Part shown: piece by piece, positions 44,136 to 53,009 of the stretch | Layout of the letters: each line of letters starts with the position of its first letter | How positions within the stretch are numbered: position 1 is the stretch's first letter | NCBI GenBank assembly: GCA_965277535.1 | Contig: OZ255825.1 | Coordinates: 2,418,001 to 2,482,000 of the forward strand | Reading direction: 5' to 3' | Length of the DNA stretch: 64,000 nucleotides | Source: Ilyomonas sp965277535 | GTDB lineage: Bacteria; Bacteroidota; Bacteroidia; Chitinophagales; Chitinophagaceae | The notes under the pieces: model-generated | Databases searched by the model: none | The model's input: the letters and a program-made list of their open reading frames with translations, nothing else | What the model was told of the DNA's origin: nothing | Made by a program: the position numbers and the translations under genes

Positions 44136-46367
44136 TTACACAACCCGTTTCCATCGCAACCGTACAGAGTTAATGGCTAACACCACATCGCTGAAACCCA
44201 TCAGCAATGCGCCAATAGCAGGATTTAAAAAGCCAAGCGCAGCTACAGGAATAGCAATTATATTATAAGCAAATGCCCACGCAAGATTGCTTTTGATTGT
44301 GCTGTATGTGTGCTTGCCCAAACCTAAGGCTAAGGGTAAATTTTGCAAACCATCATTCATTAAAATTACCTGCGCACTTTGCATTGCAATTTGTGTAGCA
44401 TCGCTTAGCGAAATGCCAACGGTGGCTTTGGCTAAGGCAGGCGCATCGTTAATGCCATCGCCTATCATAGCGGTGGGTTGTTGTGCGGAAAAAGAAGCAA
44501 TTACATTCAATTTTTGTTCGGGCGTTTGCCCGGCAATTACGGTATCAATCCCAAGCGTTGCTGCCACTTGCTCACACTTGTTTTTGTTATCGCCGCTTAA
44601 TAAAATGGTTTTGATGTTTCTATTATGAAGATACGCAATCACCTCCCTGGCTTCCGGCCGTATTTCATCAGCAACGTCAATCCAGCCAAGCCATTCGTTG
44701 TTGCGGATGATGTAAACATTGTGCGTATCATCACTCGTAAAATTCTGGGCAACTTTATAAGAACCTGCCCAATACTCAACACCATCTTTATCAGTTGCCT
44801 TCATTCCCAAACCCCTGATTTCTTCAATCTTCGTCCAGCGTATGTCACCCTTTGCCTTCCACTCTTTGGCAATGATTTTTCCTATCGGGTGAGTTGAATA
44901 CTTTTCAAGAGAAAAAGCAATGCGTTTGAAGTCATTAGATGTAAGCTGCGAGCTGCGAGCTACGAGAGAATCTTGATTGATGATTTGTGATTGATGATTT
45001 GTGTTGTGTATGTGAGTGGATGAAGCAAGTGCACTTTTGTTTTCGTCAATATTTTGATCGTTGTCAATCACCAAAAAATCAGTAATTGTAAACTTGCCAA
45101 TGGTAAGCGTTCCCGTTTTGTCAAACACCACTTGCTTAATGTTTTTAAACACTTCCAGGCTTCTCGCATTTCTAAACAAAATGCCGTTTCTGGCCGCTCT
45201 GCCCAAGCCAACAGCAATGGCAGCGGGTGTTGCCAAACCCATCGCGCAGGGGCACGAAATCACCAGCACTGCAATGCTGCGCAATAAGCTTTCGCCAACA
45301 CCAACATGAGCAAAAAGATAATTGCATAAAAACGTAAGCAACGCGATGCTCACCACCGCCGGAACAAAGATGGCACTTATCTTATCTGCCAGTTGCTGCA
45401 TCGGTGGTTTTTCAGCTTGTGCTTCGCGAACCATTTGTAAAATCTGGTTCAAAACGGTGTTGTTTCCGGCGGCGGTAACATACGCCTTCATCGTTCCGCT
45501 TTCAACAATGCTGCCACCAATCAGTTTGTCGTTCATCTTCTTTTCAACAGGTATGCTTTCGCCCGTAATAATGGCTTCACTTACGCTCGCATCACCCCAC
45601 AACACTTTGCAATCGGCAGGTACTTGTTCGCCGGTTTTTATCAGCAACAAATCGCCTACTTTTAAGCTGCCGCTTTCTACGGGAAAAACATGCTCTTCGT
45701 GCTTGTCATCATACGCAATCATGTTTGCCATCTCTTTTTGCGAAACGGCTAATTTTTGCAGTTCGGTTTGCGTGGTTTGTACCGATTTATCTTCGAGCCA
45801 ATTGCCCAAAAACACAAGCGTGATAATGGTTGCCGTGGTTTCGTAAAACAGGTATTGTTCTGCCTGGTGAGTAAGCGTTCCATACAAACTATAAACGAAC
45901 GAAGCAATGGCACCAATGGTAATGAGCACGTTCATATTGGGCACACCCTTGCTTACGCTTTTGATGGCGCTTTTGCCAAAATAACTCATACCAACAACAA
46001 ACACCGGCAGCGTAAGTGCCAGCTGCACATAAGGGTTCATCAGCCAATGAATGTGCAAGCCAACCATGTGCAGCAAAAGAGGCAGGGTAAAAAAGAGGCA
46101 AAACCAAAAGCGTTGCAGATGATTGGAAAAGAAGAGTTTGTTTTTGCCCTTTTTTTCATCCTCATTCACTACTTTATAACCTAAGCCATTGATGCCTTTT
46201 TGCAAAGTTGCATCAGTAATATCAGCGGTTTTATCAAACGAAACATCACCGCCAATAAAGTTCACCTTCACATTTTTTTGTCCTTGTTTTTCTAAATATT
46301 TTTCGATGGAAAGTGCACAGTTGGTGCAACTCATTCCCTGCACTTTCCAATGTATCGGTTCACTCAT
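44136..46367 (-). CDS. copA: copper-translocating P1B-type ATPase
   Basis: A 743-aa transporter from ATG 46367, supported by a TACCTTTG box at 46389-46396. It has one HMA domain (VQGMSCTNCALSIEKYL), eight transmembrane segments, the TGES actuator (ITGESIPVEKK), the CPC copper site (VISCPCAMGLATPAA), the phosphorylated Asp in FDKTGTLT, and GDGINDAPAL. It exports Cu(I). Between DKTGT and the nucleotide-binding HP motif (THPIGK) lies an odd polar stretch of about 45 residues (ENKSALASSTHIHNTNHQSQ) encoded by an intergenic-type repeat. Confidence 0.93.
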   Translation of the reverse strand: MSEPIHWKVQGMSCTNCALSIEKYLEKQGQKNVKVNFIGGDVSFDKTADITDATLQKGINGLGYKVVNEDEKKGKNKLFFSNHLQRFWFCLFFTLPLLLHMVGLHIHWLMNPYVQLALTLPVFVVGMSYFGKSAIKSVSKGVPNMNVLITIGAIASFVYSLYGTLTHQAEQYLFYETTATIITLVFLGNWLEDKSVQTTQTELQKLAVSQKEMANMIAYDDKHEEHVFPVESGSLKVGDLLLIKTGEQVPADCKVLWGDASVSEAIITGESIPVEKKMNDKLIGGSIVESGTMKAYVTAAGNNTVLNQILQMVREAQAEKPPMQQLADKISAIFVPAVVSIALLTFLCNYLFAHVGVGESLLRSIAVLVISCPCAMGLATPAAIAVGLGRAARNGILFRNARSLEVFKNIKQVVFDKTGTLTIGKFTITDFLVIDNDQNIDENKSALASSTHIHNTNHQSQIINQDSLVARSSQLTSNDFKRIAFSLEKYSTHPIGKIIAKEWKAKGDIRWTKIEEIRGLGMKATDKDGVEYWAGSYKVAQNFTSDDTHNVYIIRNNEWLGWIDVADEIRPEAREVIAYLHNRNIKTILLSGDNKNKCEQVAATLGIDTVIAGQTPEQKLNVIASFSAQQPTAMIGDGINDAPALAKATVGISLSDATQIAMQSAQVILMNDGLQNLPLALGLGKHTYSTIKSNLAWAFAYNIIAIPVAALGFLNPAIGALLMGFSDVVLAINSVRLRWKRVV
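44940..45010. repeat. simple dispersed repeat inside copA
   Basis: The words GAGCTGCGAGCTACGAG and GATTGATGATTTGTGATTGATGA follow each other here in frame within copA. The second word also occurs after glmM (33687-33712), outside genes, and the first resembles GCAGCT words near 40090-40120 and 41000-41025. The inserted segment encodes a Ser/Asn/Gln/Ile-rich loop. Confidence 0.65.
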
Positions 46368-46388
46368 GATTAAAATTCTATCAACACA

Positions 46389-46396
46389 CAAAGGTA
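46389..46396 (-). promoter_or_regulatory. -7 box for copA
   Basis: TACCTTTG (minus) fits TAnnTTTG and lies 21 nt before the chosen ATG 46367, which excludes the longer start at 46418. Confidence 0.5.
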
Positions 46397-46572
46397 ATTT
46401 CATTGTGCTCCATTTCATTTCATGGTTATGTCAATCTTTTCATTCGATTTAGAAATAGGGGAATGTTAACGAGTTAATAGGGCTTTTTTACAAATGATGC
46501 TTCAAAAGGGTTGCGTTTTTACAAGTTTATTACAACATTACCTGATGAGAGATTAATTAATGGCAGGGGAAT

Positions 46573-46604
46573 AAAAAAGCCTCAAAAACAAATTTTGAGG
46601 CTTT
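46573..46604 (-). terminator. terminator after tRNA-Val
   Basis: The stem AAAGCCTCAAAA (46576-46587) / TTTTGAGGCTTT (46593-46604) is followed on the minus strand by a T run. The loop contains a near-copy of the iterated motif. Confidence 0.85.
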
Positions 46605-46609
46605 CTCTG

Positions 46610-46684
46610 TGCGAGCACACGGGTTCGAACCGCGGACCCTCTGCTTGTAAGGCAGATGCTCTAAACCAGCTGAGCTATGCTCGC
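46610..46684 (-). tRNA. tRNA-Val (anticodon TAC)
   Basis: A 75-nt cloverleaf on the minus strand: acceptor GCGAGCA/TGCTCGC, D arm GCTCAGCTGGTTTAGAGC, anticodon stem TCTGC/GCAGA with loop CTTACAA (anticodon TAC, read as UAC), and T arm with GGTTCGAAC. CCA is not encoded. A full promoter (TTG at 46730-46732, 19 bp, TATCTTTG) lies upstream. Confidence 0.95.
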
Positions 46685-46702
46685 ATTTTTTAGATGGGAG
46701 TG

Positions 46703-46732
46703 CAAAGATAACCGTGCTAATTTTTCCTCCAA
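46703..46732 (-). promoter_or_regulatory. promoter of tRNA-Val
   Basis: On the minus strand TTG (46732-46730), a 19-bp spacer, then TATCTTTG (46710-46703): an exact Bacteroidota consensus, 18 nt before the tRNA. Confidence 0.7.
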
Positions 46733-46779
46733 ATTTTTTTTAAAGAATAGGGCATTCTTTACAATTCTTATAAATGCAA

Positions 46780-46787
46780 TACTTTTG
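46780..46787 (+). promoter_or_regulatory. -7 box abutting clpS start
   Basis: TACTTTTG fits TAnnTTTG and ends 4 nt before the clpS ATG (46792). Transcription would start at or next to the start codon. Confidence 0.5.
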
Positions 46788-46791
46788 ATTT

Positions 46792-47097
46792 ATGAACGTA
46801 ACAAGTATTGGTTTTAAGCCGCAACAGGACGAAGAAACAGATGTACTTACATCTGAAGAAACGCCGTTCAGCTTAATTGTGTGGAACGATGAAGTGAATA
46901 CTTTTGAATGGGTGATTGAAACGCTCATTGATGTTTGTAACCACAGCGAGGAACAAGCGGGGCAATGCGCCATGCTTATTCATACCAAAGGAAAATATGC
47001 GGTAAAGCATGGCAATTACGATACACTGAAACCTATGTGTGATGCCATTACCGACCGTGGCATTGGCGCTACCGTAGAAACGCTGGCAGACAAATAA
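46792..47097 (+). CDS. clpS: ATP-dependent Clp protease adaptor ClpS
   Basis: A 101-aa adaptor. The core FSLIVWNDEVNTFEWVIETL, then HSEEQAGQCAMLIHTKGK, matches ClpS, with the Asn-Asp-Glu of the N-degron pocket. It hands proteins with N-terminal Leu, Phe, Tyr or Trp to ClpAP-type unfoldases. The aat gene follows after 10 nt, so an N-end-rule operon is formed: Aat adds the destabilising residue and ClpS recognises it. ClpA/ClpC is not in the window. Confidence 0.95.
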   Translation: MNVTSIGFKPQQDEETDVLTSEETPFSLIVWNDEVNTFEWVIETLIDVCNHSEEQAGQCAMLIHTKGKYAVKHGNYDTLKPMCDAITDRGIGATVETLADK

Positions 47098-47107
47098 CGT
47101 TTGCCCT

Positions 47108-47755
47108 ATGCCGCTGCATGTATTAGATAATAAACTTTGGTTTCCACCTGTAAACGATGCGCTGGAAGATGGTTTGCTTGCCATTGGCGGCGACTTGTCA
47201 ACCGAACGTTTGTTGCTCGCTTACCGAAATGGAATTTTCCCCTGGTATGATGGCGATGTGCCGCTTTGGTGGTGCCCCGACCCGCGTTTTGTTTTGTTTC
47301 CACAAAAATTAAAAATCAGCCAAAGCATGAAGCAGGTGTTCAAACAAAGGAAGTTTGTTTTTGCCCTAAATTCTGCCTTTGAAAATGTGATTCGCTCCTG
47401 CATGAATGCAAAGCGCAATTACGCCGATGGTTCGTGGATAAACGAAGATGTAGTTATTGCTTTTACAAAGCTTCACAATATGGGTTTTGCGCACAGTGCT
47501 GAAGCCTGGCTTGACGGCGAGTTGGTAGGCGGTTTGTACGGCGTGAAAATGGGCAATTTGTTTTTTGGCGAAAGTATGTTTAGCCATGCAAGCAACGCCA
47601 GCAAGTTTGCTTTTATCAATTATGTGCAACAGTTAATGAAGGAAGGCATTGAGCTGATTGATTGCCAGGTTTACACACAGCATTTAGAAAGTTTAGGTGC
47701 AGAAATGATAAGTCGCAATGAATTCATCAACATCTTATCTAACCACATTTCTTGA
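47108..47755 (+). CDS. aat: leucyl/phenylalanyl-tRNA--protein transferase
   Basis: A 215-aa Aat. Blocks: LWFPPVNDAL, GLLAIGGDLSTERLLLAYRNGIFPW (in parts), WWCPDPRFVLFP, YADGSWIN and HSAEAWLDGELVGGLYG. It transfers Leu or Phe from tRNA to N-terminal Lys or Arg. The length is normal. The 3' end overlaps the convergent glycosidase gene by 21 nt. It contains an iterated motif copy (47354-47364). Confidence 0.96.
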   Translation: MPLHVLDNKLWFPPVNDALEDGLLAIGGDLSTERLLLAYRNGIFPWYDGDVPLWWCPDPRFVLFPQKLKISQSMKQVFKQRKFVFALNSAFENVIRSCMNAKRNYADGSWINEDVVIAFTKLHNMGFAHSAEAWLDGELVGGLYGVKMGNLFFGESMFSHASNASKFAFINYVQQLMKEGIELIDCQVYTQHLESLGAEMISRNEFINILSNHIS

Positions 47756-49345
47756 GAGTTCAGTGTTGTTTTCCTCTTTCTTTCTCCTCCAGCCCAGTTC
47801 TGTTTTGGTATAAACTACTTTGTTGCTTAGCAAACTTTCATTATTTTCTCTGTCAACGCTCGATACAGCAACATAACATCGCGTCCAGTCCGCAGGTATT
47901 TGTTGCTGATAAATATTGAAAGAAAACTGTGATTGTTTTGCCGGATCAACCGCCGAAATAAAAAACGGCGTATTGCCCAATGTAGCGCTATCGTTGGAGA
48001 GATAGAGAACAAAGCTTTTAATCACTTCCGGAGAGGAAGTATCTCTTACTTCACCATTAATTTTAATGATGTTTCCCACTTCGGTTTTATCATTTTTTGA
48101 AGTGATGATGGTTGGTGTTGCAGGTGCCGTTGTATCAATCCAACTCATGGGTGGGATGAGTGCCGGCGTTTTATAATAGTGTTCGCGCAGACTATCATTA
48201 AAGCCATTTGGGTTGCGGTAAAAATCTTTGCTGCTAAAATACACGCTACCTTCAATATTGGGCGTTTCGCGTGTTAATTGCACTTCCTGAGGTAACTCAT
48301 TTTTATTGCGCCAAACTGTTGATAAACCGGCGCGGTACAACGCATGACCAATAAAGATTTGTTTGCCATAACTATGCTCGCCCCACCAGTTGATAAGCGT
48401 TTGATAATCGCACAGCTTATGACCAATTTCCCAATACAATTGCGGCACGGCATAATCTATCCAACCCTTTTTCAGCCAAAGCAAAATATCGGCATATAAA
48501 TCATCGTAATTGGAAATACCGGCGTGTGTGTTGCTGCCGTTGGCATCTTTGTTTTGATTACGCCAAACACCAAACGGACTTACACCAAATTTTATCATTG
48601 GTTTTGTGGCAAGAATAGTTTCATGTATGCGTTTAATGATGCTGTCGCAGTTGCTTCTTCGCCAGTTTTTTTTATTCATGCTTTTTCCGTAGATGGCGTA
48701 GCTGCGCTCATCCGGAAAGTCTTTGCCACCGGCAGGATACGGGTAAAAATAATCGTCCATGTGAATGCCATCTACATCATATCTGGAAACAATATCTTTC
48801 ACAATATTCGATACATAATCAATCACCGCAGGATTACCGGGATCGAAGATTTTTTGTTTGTTGTAAGTGATGAACCAATCGGGATGCTGACGCGTGATAT
48901 GATTGGGCGAAATAGAAGAAGAATAAATATTAAACACCGCACGATACGGATTGAGCCATGCATGAAACTCCATGCCGCGCTTGTGCGTTTCTTCAATCAT
49001 AAACTGCAAAGGGTCGTAATAAGGCACCGGCGGCATTCCCTGCGTGCCGGTTAAATACTCGCTCCAAGGTTCGTAGGAAGATTGGTACAACGCATCTGCC
49101 ACGGGCCGGATTTGCACCATCACCGCGTTCATTCCATTGCGTTGGTGCATGTTGAGGATGCGGATAAATTCATCTTTTTGTTCCGTTACCGATAACCCTT
49201 TTTTAGAGGGCCAGTCAATGTTTTCAATAGAGGCAATCCACACCGCACGAAACTCATATTTGGGTTGTGCAAAACACGGCAAAAACAAAAAGCAAAAGGC
49301 AAGACACAAGAAAGAAGAAAGAGAACATTTTGTAAACCGTATCAT
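47735..49345 (-). CDS. GHL10 family glycosyl hydrolase (DUF187-type), secreted
   Basis: A 536-aa protein from ATG 49345, where the signal peptide begins (MIRFTKCSLSSFLCLAFCFL, then FLPCFAQ). The TIM-barrel hydrolase has EFRAVWIASIENIDWPSKKG, NAVMVQIRPVADALY, EFHAWLNPYRA, DGIHMDDYFYPYP and FGVSPFGVWRN, as in the GHL10/PF02638 family. A C-terminal Ig-like domain follows (about 425-520). The substrate is unknown, probably an outer glycan or peptidoglycan-derived sugar. An iterated motif copy lies in the signal-peptide coding part (49279-49289). Confidence 0.9.
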   Translation of the reverse strand: MIRFTKCSLSSFLCLAFCFLFLPCFAQPKYEFRAVWIASIENIDWPSKKGLSVTEQKDEFIRILNMHQRNGMNAVMVQIRPVADALYQSSYEPWSEYLTGTQGMPPVPYYDPLQFMIEETHKRGMEFHAWLNPYRAVFNIYSSSISPNHITRQHPDWFITYNKQKIFDPGNPAVIDYVSNIVKDIVSRYDVDGIHMDDYFYPYPAGGKDFPDERSYAIYGKSMNKKNWRRSNCDSIIKRIHETILATKPMIKFGVSPFGVWRNQNKDANGSNTHAGISNYDDLYADILLWLKKGWIDYAVPQLYWEIGHKLCDYQTLINWWGEHSYGKQIFIGHALYRAGLSTVWRNKNELPQEVQLTRETPNIEGSVYFSSKDFYRNPNGFNDSLREHYYKTPALIPPMSWIDTTAPATPTIITSKNDKTEVGNIIKINGEVRDTSSPEVIKSFVLYLSNDSATLGNTPFFISAVDPAKQSQFSFNIYQQQIPADWTRCYVAVSSVDRENNESLLSNKVVYTKTELGWRRKKEENNTELSRNVVR

Positions 49346-49508
49346 GTAAAACCTTACTTCAAAAAATGATGTAAAACCAAACTCTATCAACACGAACGAA
49401 AAGAAAAAAGATTGTTTGCCTTCTTCGTTTTTATGTTTATTTAATACAAAAGAAAGGTGAGTGATTCAATGAAAAGGTATTGGGTAAAAAAAGATATGAG
49501 CTTGTGAT

Positions 49509-50549
49509 TTATAAAGGTTGATTGTTTTGTTTGAAGAAGGCTCTCACACCTTGCTGCCCGCATTCTACAAACGCATCTATTGTTTTGCGCGGCAGCTTTC
49601 TTACCCTTCCCGAAACATTCATATTGCTGATGGTGATGGTGCGGTGCAGCAAAGCGGCGTTGCTGGCTTCGGGATTGGGCTTATCAACCAGCGTGCGATA
49701 CATAGCACCAATGTAATTGCGAACCGTTTTTATTGGCAATGGATAATTGCCCCTGTTGTGTTGGCTGTAAGCAATCTGTTCAGGCTTTTCCAGCAACAAA
49801 CCCAATGTTTCCTTATTTTGTTTTTGCCCAAAAATGGTTGTGCATTCACCATATTTTTCATCATCAAAAATCTGTATCGGGTAGTTACTTAATAAGCCAC
49901 CATCTGTCATCAGGTGAATGTTGTTGGTATCTTTTTTATTGGCTACGCTTCCATCATCTTTCATATATATGGGCTGAAAATAAAGCGGCACCGACATAGA
50001 GATACGCAAGGCATCTTTTATCTTCATGTTCGGATAGGTTTCATACGAAAACACGCGCAGACATTGATACGTAAGGTCGGTGCCGGTAACGTACAAATCT
50101 TTGTAATGCTTCGTCTCTTTTTGCTCATGCAATTGTAAAAATGTGATGTTCTCATCGCCGGTTTTGTTTTTGAGCAAAGTATCAATCCATGCAGTAACCG
50201 CATTGCCTTTGAAGAAGCCCAGGTTCTTTTTTAACCTGTGAAAACCACCCAACGAAAATCCATCATTGAATGATTTGAGAGGAATGTTGGCAGCAACGGT
50301 TTTCATTTCATTCGTTGTATAACCTGTAGCTAACAATGCCGCTTGTATAGCGCCAACCGATGAGCCGCCTACCCGTTGTATGTCTTCTAAAAGGTGCAGA
50401 CTATCCAGCACTTGAAATGCGCCGATGTAAGCAAAGCCGCGCACACCACCGCCTTCCATTATAAGGTTATGATAGTGATAGGTTGGTTGAGAGAAAACGT
50501 TAGTTTCGCAAAGAACAAAAATGAAGCAAAACAAAACGAGTTTTCGCAT
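49509..50549 (-). CDS. patatin-like phospholipase
   Basis: A 346-aa secreted protein with an N-terminal signal peptide (MRKLVLFCFIFVLCETNVFS). The oxyanion loop is MEGGGVRGFAYIGAFQ, the nucleophile elbow GGSSVGAIQ (G-x-S-x-G), and the catalytic Asp is in DGGLLSNYP. It hydrolyses acyl chains of lipids through the Ser-Asp dyad. There is no barrel domain behind it. It appears to be monocistronic. It contains an iterated motif copy (49817-49827). Confidence 0.93.
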   Translation of the reverse strand: MRKLVLFCFIFVLCETNVFSQPTYHYHNLIMEGGGVRGFAYIGAFQVLDSLHLLEDIQRVGGSSVGAIQAALLATGYTTNEMKTVAANIPLKSFNDGFSLGGFHRLKKNLGFFKGNAVTAWIDTLLKNKTGDENITFLQLHEQKETKHYKDLYVTGTDLTYQCLRVFSYETYPNMKIKDALRISMSVPLYFQPIYMKDDGSVANKKDTNNIHLMTDGGLLSNYPIQIFDDEKYGECTTIFGQKQNKETLGLLLEKPEQIAYSQHNRGNYPLPIKTVRNYIGAMYRTLVDKPNPEASNAALLHRTITISNMNVSGRVRKLPRKTIDAFVECGQQGVRAFFKQNNQPL

Positions 50550-50661
50550 TGTAAAAAGTAAACTCTTTTAACGACTTTGTAAATACTAATCTTCAATCAA
50601 TTTTGTAAGAATATGGATTCTTATCGCTTCATCAATTAACCATTCACAATTACCAACAACA

Positions 50662-51690
50662 TCACTCTTCCCACACCGTCAATCCTTCGCTGCAATTGGC
50701 GCAGATGTCTATGTTTTTGCGGCTTTGCATCATCTCTTTGCGAAACTGTTTGTAATTATCGTTGTTCCAGATTTCTTTGAAAGATTGCATTTTCAAATTG
50801 CCCAAGCGGTGCGCCGCATCTTTATCAAAACAGCAAGGAACAACCAATCCATCCCACGTAATCACGTTTGCGTGCCACAACTTCCAGCAATGATTGCCTA
50901 AGCCGCTTTTGCTCTTCATCTTGCCATCTTTTCCTCTTCGGTAACGGCTGTATTTATCTATTGTTGGAATCAATTGGTGCGGGTCGTTTTCATAATCATA
51001 CACCTGCGCCGTTTTAAAGCGGATCTGGTCAACACCAATTTCTTTGGCTAATCGCTTAATATCTTCTATCTGATGCTCGTTTGGTTTTACCACTAAAAAC
51101 TGAAAAAACACAAACGGCGTTTTGCTGTTCAGTTCCTTTTTCCATTTTACAATGTTGCGCGCACCCTGCAACACTTTTTCTAAATTGCCACCCACACGAT
51201 ACTGTTTGTAAACGTCCTGCGTTGTTCCATCAATCGAAATAATCAACCTGTCCAAACCGCTTTCCACTGCCTGTTTTGCTTTTTCATCGGTTAAATAATG
51301 CGCGTTGGTTGAGGTTGCCGTATAAATGCCCTTATCGTGCGCATACTTTACCATCTCTAAAAAATCAGGATTTAAAAATGGCTCGCCCTGAAAATAAAAA
51401 ATGAGGTACAGCAGGTCTTTATAAATGTCATCAATCGTTTGCCTGAAAAAGTCTTTTTTCAACATGCCCGTATCGCGGGTAAACGCACGCAAACCACTGG
51501 GACATTCAGGGCAGCGCAGGTTGCATGAAGTAGTAGGTTCAAACGAAACCGAAATAGGATAACCCCATTGCACCGGCTTCCTGGTAAACTTTGTGATTTG
51601 ATAGCTCATCACCACTTTTGCGGCATTCCAAAACCGGCGCGGCGTAAGCTTGCCCATGAGGTTTAGGCTATCGTTCCAATTGAAATACAT
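50662..51690 (-). CDS. radical SAM protein with SPASM domain
   Basis: A 342-aa protein from ATG 51690; a TATCTTTG box at 51697-51704 rules out the longer start at 51771. The radical SAM cluster is CNLRCPEC (C-x3-C-x2-C), then FYFQGEPFLNPDF and ISIDGTTQDVYKQYRVGG. The SPASM region has CWKLWHANVITWDG, VVPCCFD and ICANCSEG near the end for extra Fe-S clusters. Members modify peptides or act as maturases. No precursor peptide was found nearby, so the substrate is unknown. Confidence 0.9.
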   Translation of the reverse strand: MYFNWNDSLNLMGKLTPRRFWNAAKVVMSYQITKFTRKPVQWGYPISVSFEPTTSCNLRCPECPSGLRAFTRDTGMLKKDFFRQTIDDIYKDLLYLIFYFQGEPFLNPDFLEMVKYAHDKGIYTATSTNAHYLTDEKAKQAVESGLDRLIISIDGTTQDVYKQYRVGGNLEKVLQGARNIVKWKKELNSKTPFVFFQFLVVKPNEHQIEDIKRLAKEIGVDQIRFKTAQVYDYENDPHQLIPTIDKYSRYRRGKDGKMKSKSGLGNHCWKLWHANVITWDGLVVPCCFDKDAAHRLGNLKMQSFKEIWNNDNYKQFRKEMMQSRKNIDICANCSEGLTVWEE

Positions 51691-52154
51691 GAAGGGCAAA
51701 GATAGACGGAGATTTGGGGAGATGATACGGATTGGAGGATTGTAAATGTTAAGGTATGGAAGATGGAACACGGATCCCCACAGTACGTACTATGGAGACG
51801 GATTGGCAAGATTTGTTTTTACAGATATTTTGAGGATTTATTCTTGTGCGATTTTTGAAGGTTTGTTTTTACCGATATTTTGGGGCTGTCATCTTTTATT
51901 TTCCAATCAATCTTCAATTCCGGCTATTCGCTGCAAATCCGGCACAGAAGCCGACGCACAAAACCTTCACCGGGCTTTCCGCTTCTATCCGGCAGCCCAT
52001 CAGCAATTGAATAAAAATGGGGCAATTCCAAAGTGCATTGTCATGGCGAGGAACGAAGCCATCTGTGCTTTACAGTAGATGATGATTACAAATAGTAAAC
52101 AACCTCATTATTCAGCACAATCACAAATCAAAACCCGCTTCTCCCAAATCTCAA
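51691..52154. other. 464-bp intergenic stretch with a 50-bp-period direct repeat
   Basis: No plausible gene on either strand. It holds two copies of TTTGTTTTTAC-n-GATATTTTG-n-GG at 51812-51835 and 51862-51885, which are one-mismatch forms of the iterated motif with the same 3' extension seen at 40041-40059 and 58534-58551. A GC-rich segment around 51950-52020 (GGGCTTTCCGCTTCTATCC) resembles decayed repeat DNA. Confidence 0.55.
51697..51704 (-). promoter_or_regulatory. -7 box of radical SAM gene
   Basis: TATCTTTG (minus) ends 6 nt before the ATG at 51690, giving a very short leader. A perfect -33 element is not visible. Confidence 0.45.
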
Positions 52155-52973
52155 TTACTTCATCACCACAAATTTCTTTGTGTACACTTTTCCATTTGTG
52201 TGCACCCGAATAAAATAAGACCCGGGAGACAACTGCTCGCCGCTTTGCACCTGATAGTAGCCGGTACCCACCGCTATGTTTTCTTTTTTCATCACCACTT
52301 CTCCGCTGCTGTTCGCTACTGTAAAATCTATCGTTTGGCTTGCGGTGGTGGTAACAAAATACAAACGCAGTTGGCTACTGCTCGCAGGGTTCGGTACTAC
52401 GCTCACTTCAAACGCGCCAGCAAAGCCGTCAACCACAACAACGTTGGAATACATGTATTTACCATCCTTATCCACTTCTTTAATTCGATAATAAGAACTG
52501 CTTTGATACGAATTCATATCTACACTTCTATATTTTAGTTTGCCATAACTGACTCCTGCAGCCGGTAACGCACCAACACTGTCAAACTGGTTGGGATGAG
52601 AGGTTTGTCGTTCAATTACAAATACAAAGCTGTTAAATTCGCCCATCGTTTCCCAATTCAATTCTACTTCCTGCCTGTTCAACCGTTGTCCTTTCAGTTG
52701 TAGTTTCTGCACCAGCAATGGTGGTGTAACAGCACAGGAACTTTGTGTAATGCCTGTGCACACAATCAAAGGCGAAGCGTTTTGTACAGAATCAATTTGA
52801 TGCAGCTCTCCTGCTGATAAGTTCCATGGTGCAGCCGCATCCTTAAACAGTAGTTGCTGAAAGAGGAGCCAGTTTTTTGCCCGCATGTCTTCTGCACTTT
52901 GCGCAAATAAAGAAGGGAGAAAACCTTGCAGCAAGAGCGCAACAAGACTCATGGCTTTGAAAGATGAGTTCAT
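52155..52973 (-). CDS. T9SS-sorted secreted protein
   Basis: A 272-aa protein with signal peptide (MNSSFKAMSLVALLLQGFLP, then SLFAQ) and a C-terminal type A sorting domain (about 190-272: VVPNPASSSQLRLYF, then GSYFIRVHTNGKVYTKKF). The middle has an Ig-like/fibronectin-like part (VELNWETMGEFNSFVFVIER). Such proteins cross the outer membrane through the type IX system and are released or attached to the surface. No enzymatic motif is seen. The Hcp-like gene is 36 nt upstream on the same strand. Confidence 0.88.
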   Translation of the reverse strand: MNSSFKAMSLVALLLQGFLPSLFAQSAEDMRAKNWLLFQQLLFKDAAAPWNLSAGELHQIDSVQNASPLIVCTGITQSSCAVTPPLLVQKLQLKGQRLNRQEVELNWETMGEFNSFVFVIERQTSHPNQFDSVGALPAAGVSYGKLKYRSVDMNSYQSSSYYRIKEVDKDGKYMYSNVVVVDGFAGAFEVSVVPNPASSSQLRLYFVTTTASQTIDFTVANSSGEVVMKKENIAVGTGYYQVQSGEQLSPGSYFIRVHTNGKVYTKKFVVMK

Positions 52974-53009
52974 GGCAATCAGTTCAAAATAGTGATAAAT
53001 CAGCGCAGC

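Noticed and set aside
44940..45010. CRISPR-like array in copA
   Set aside because: Units are short, degenerate and without spacers; they keep the reading frame of a P-type ATPase.
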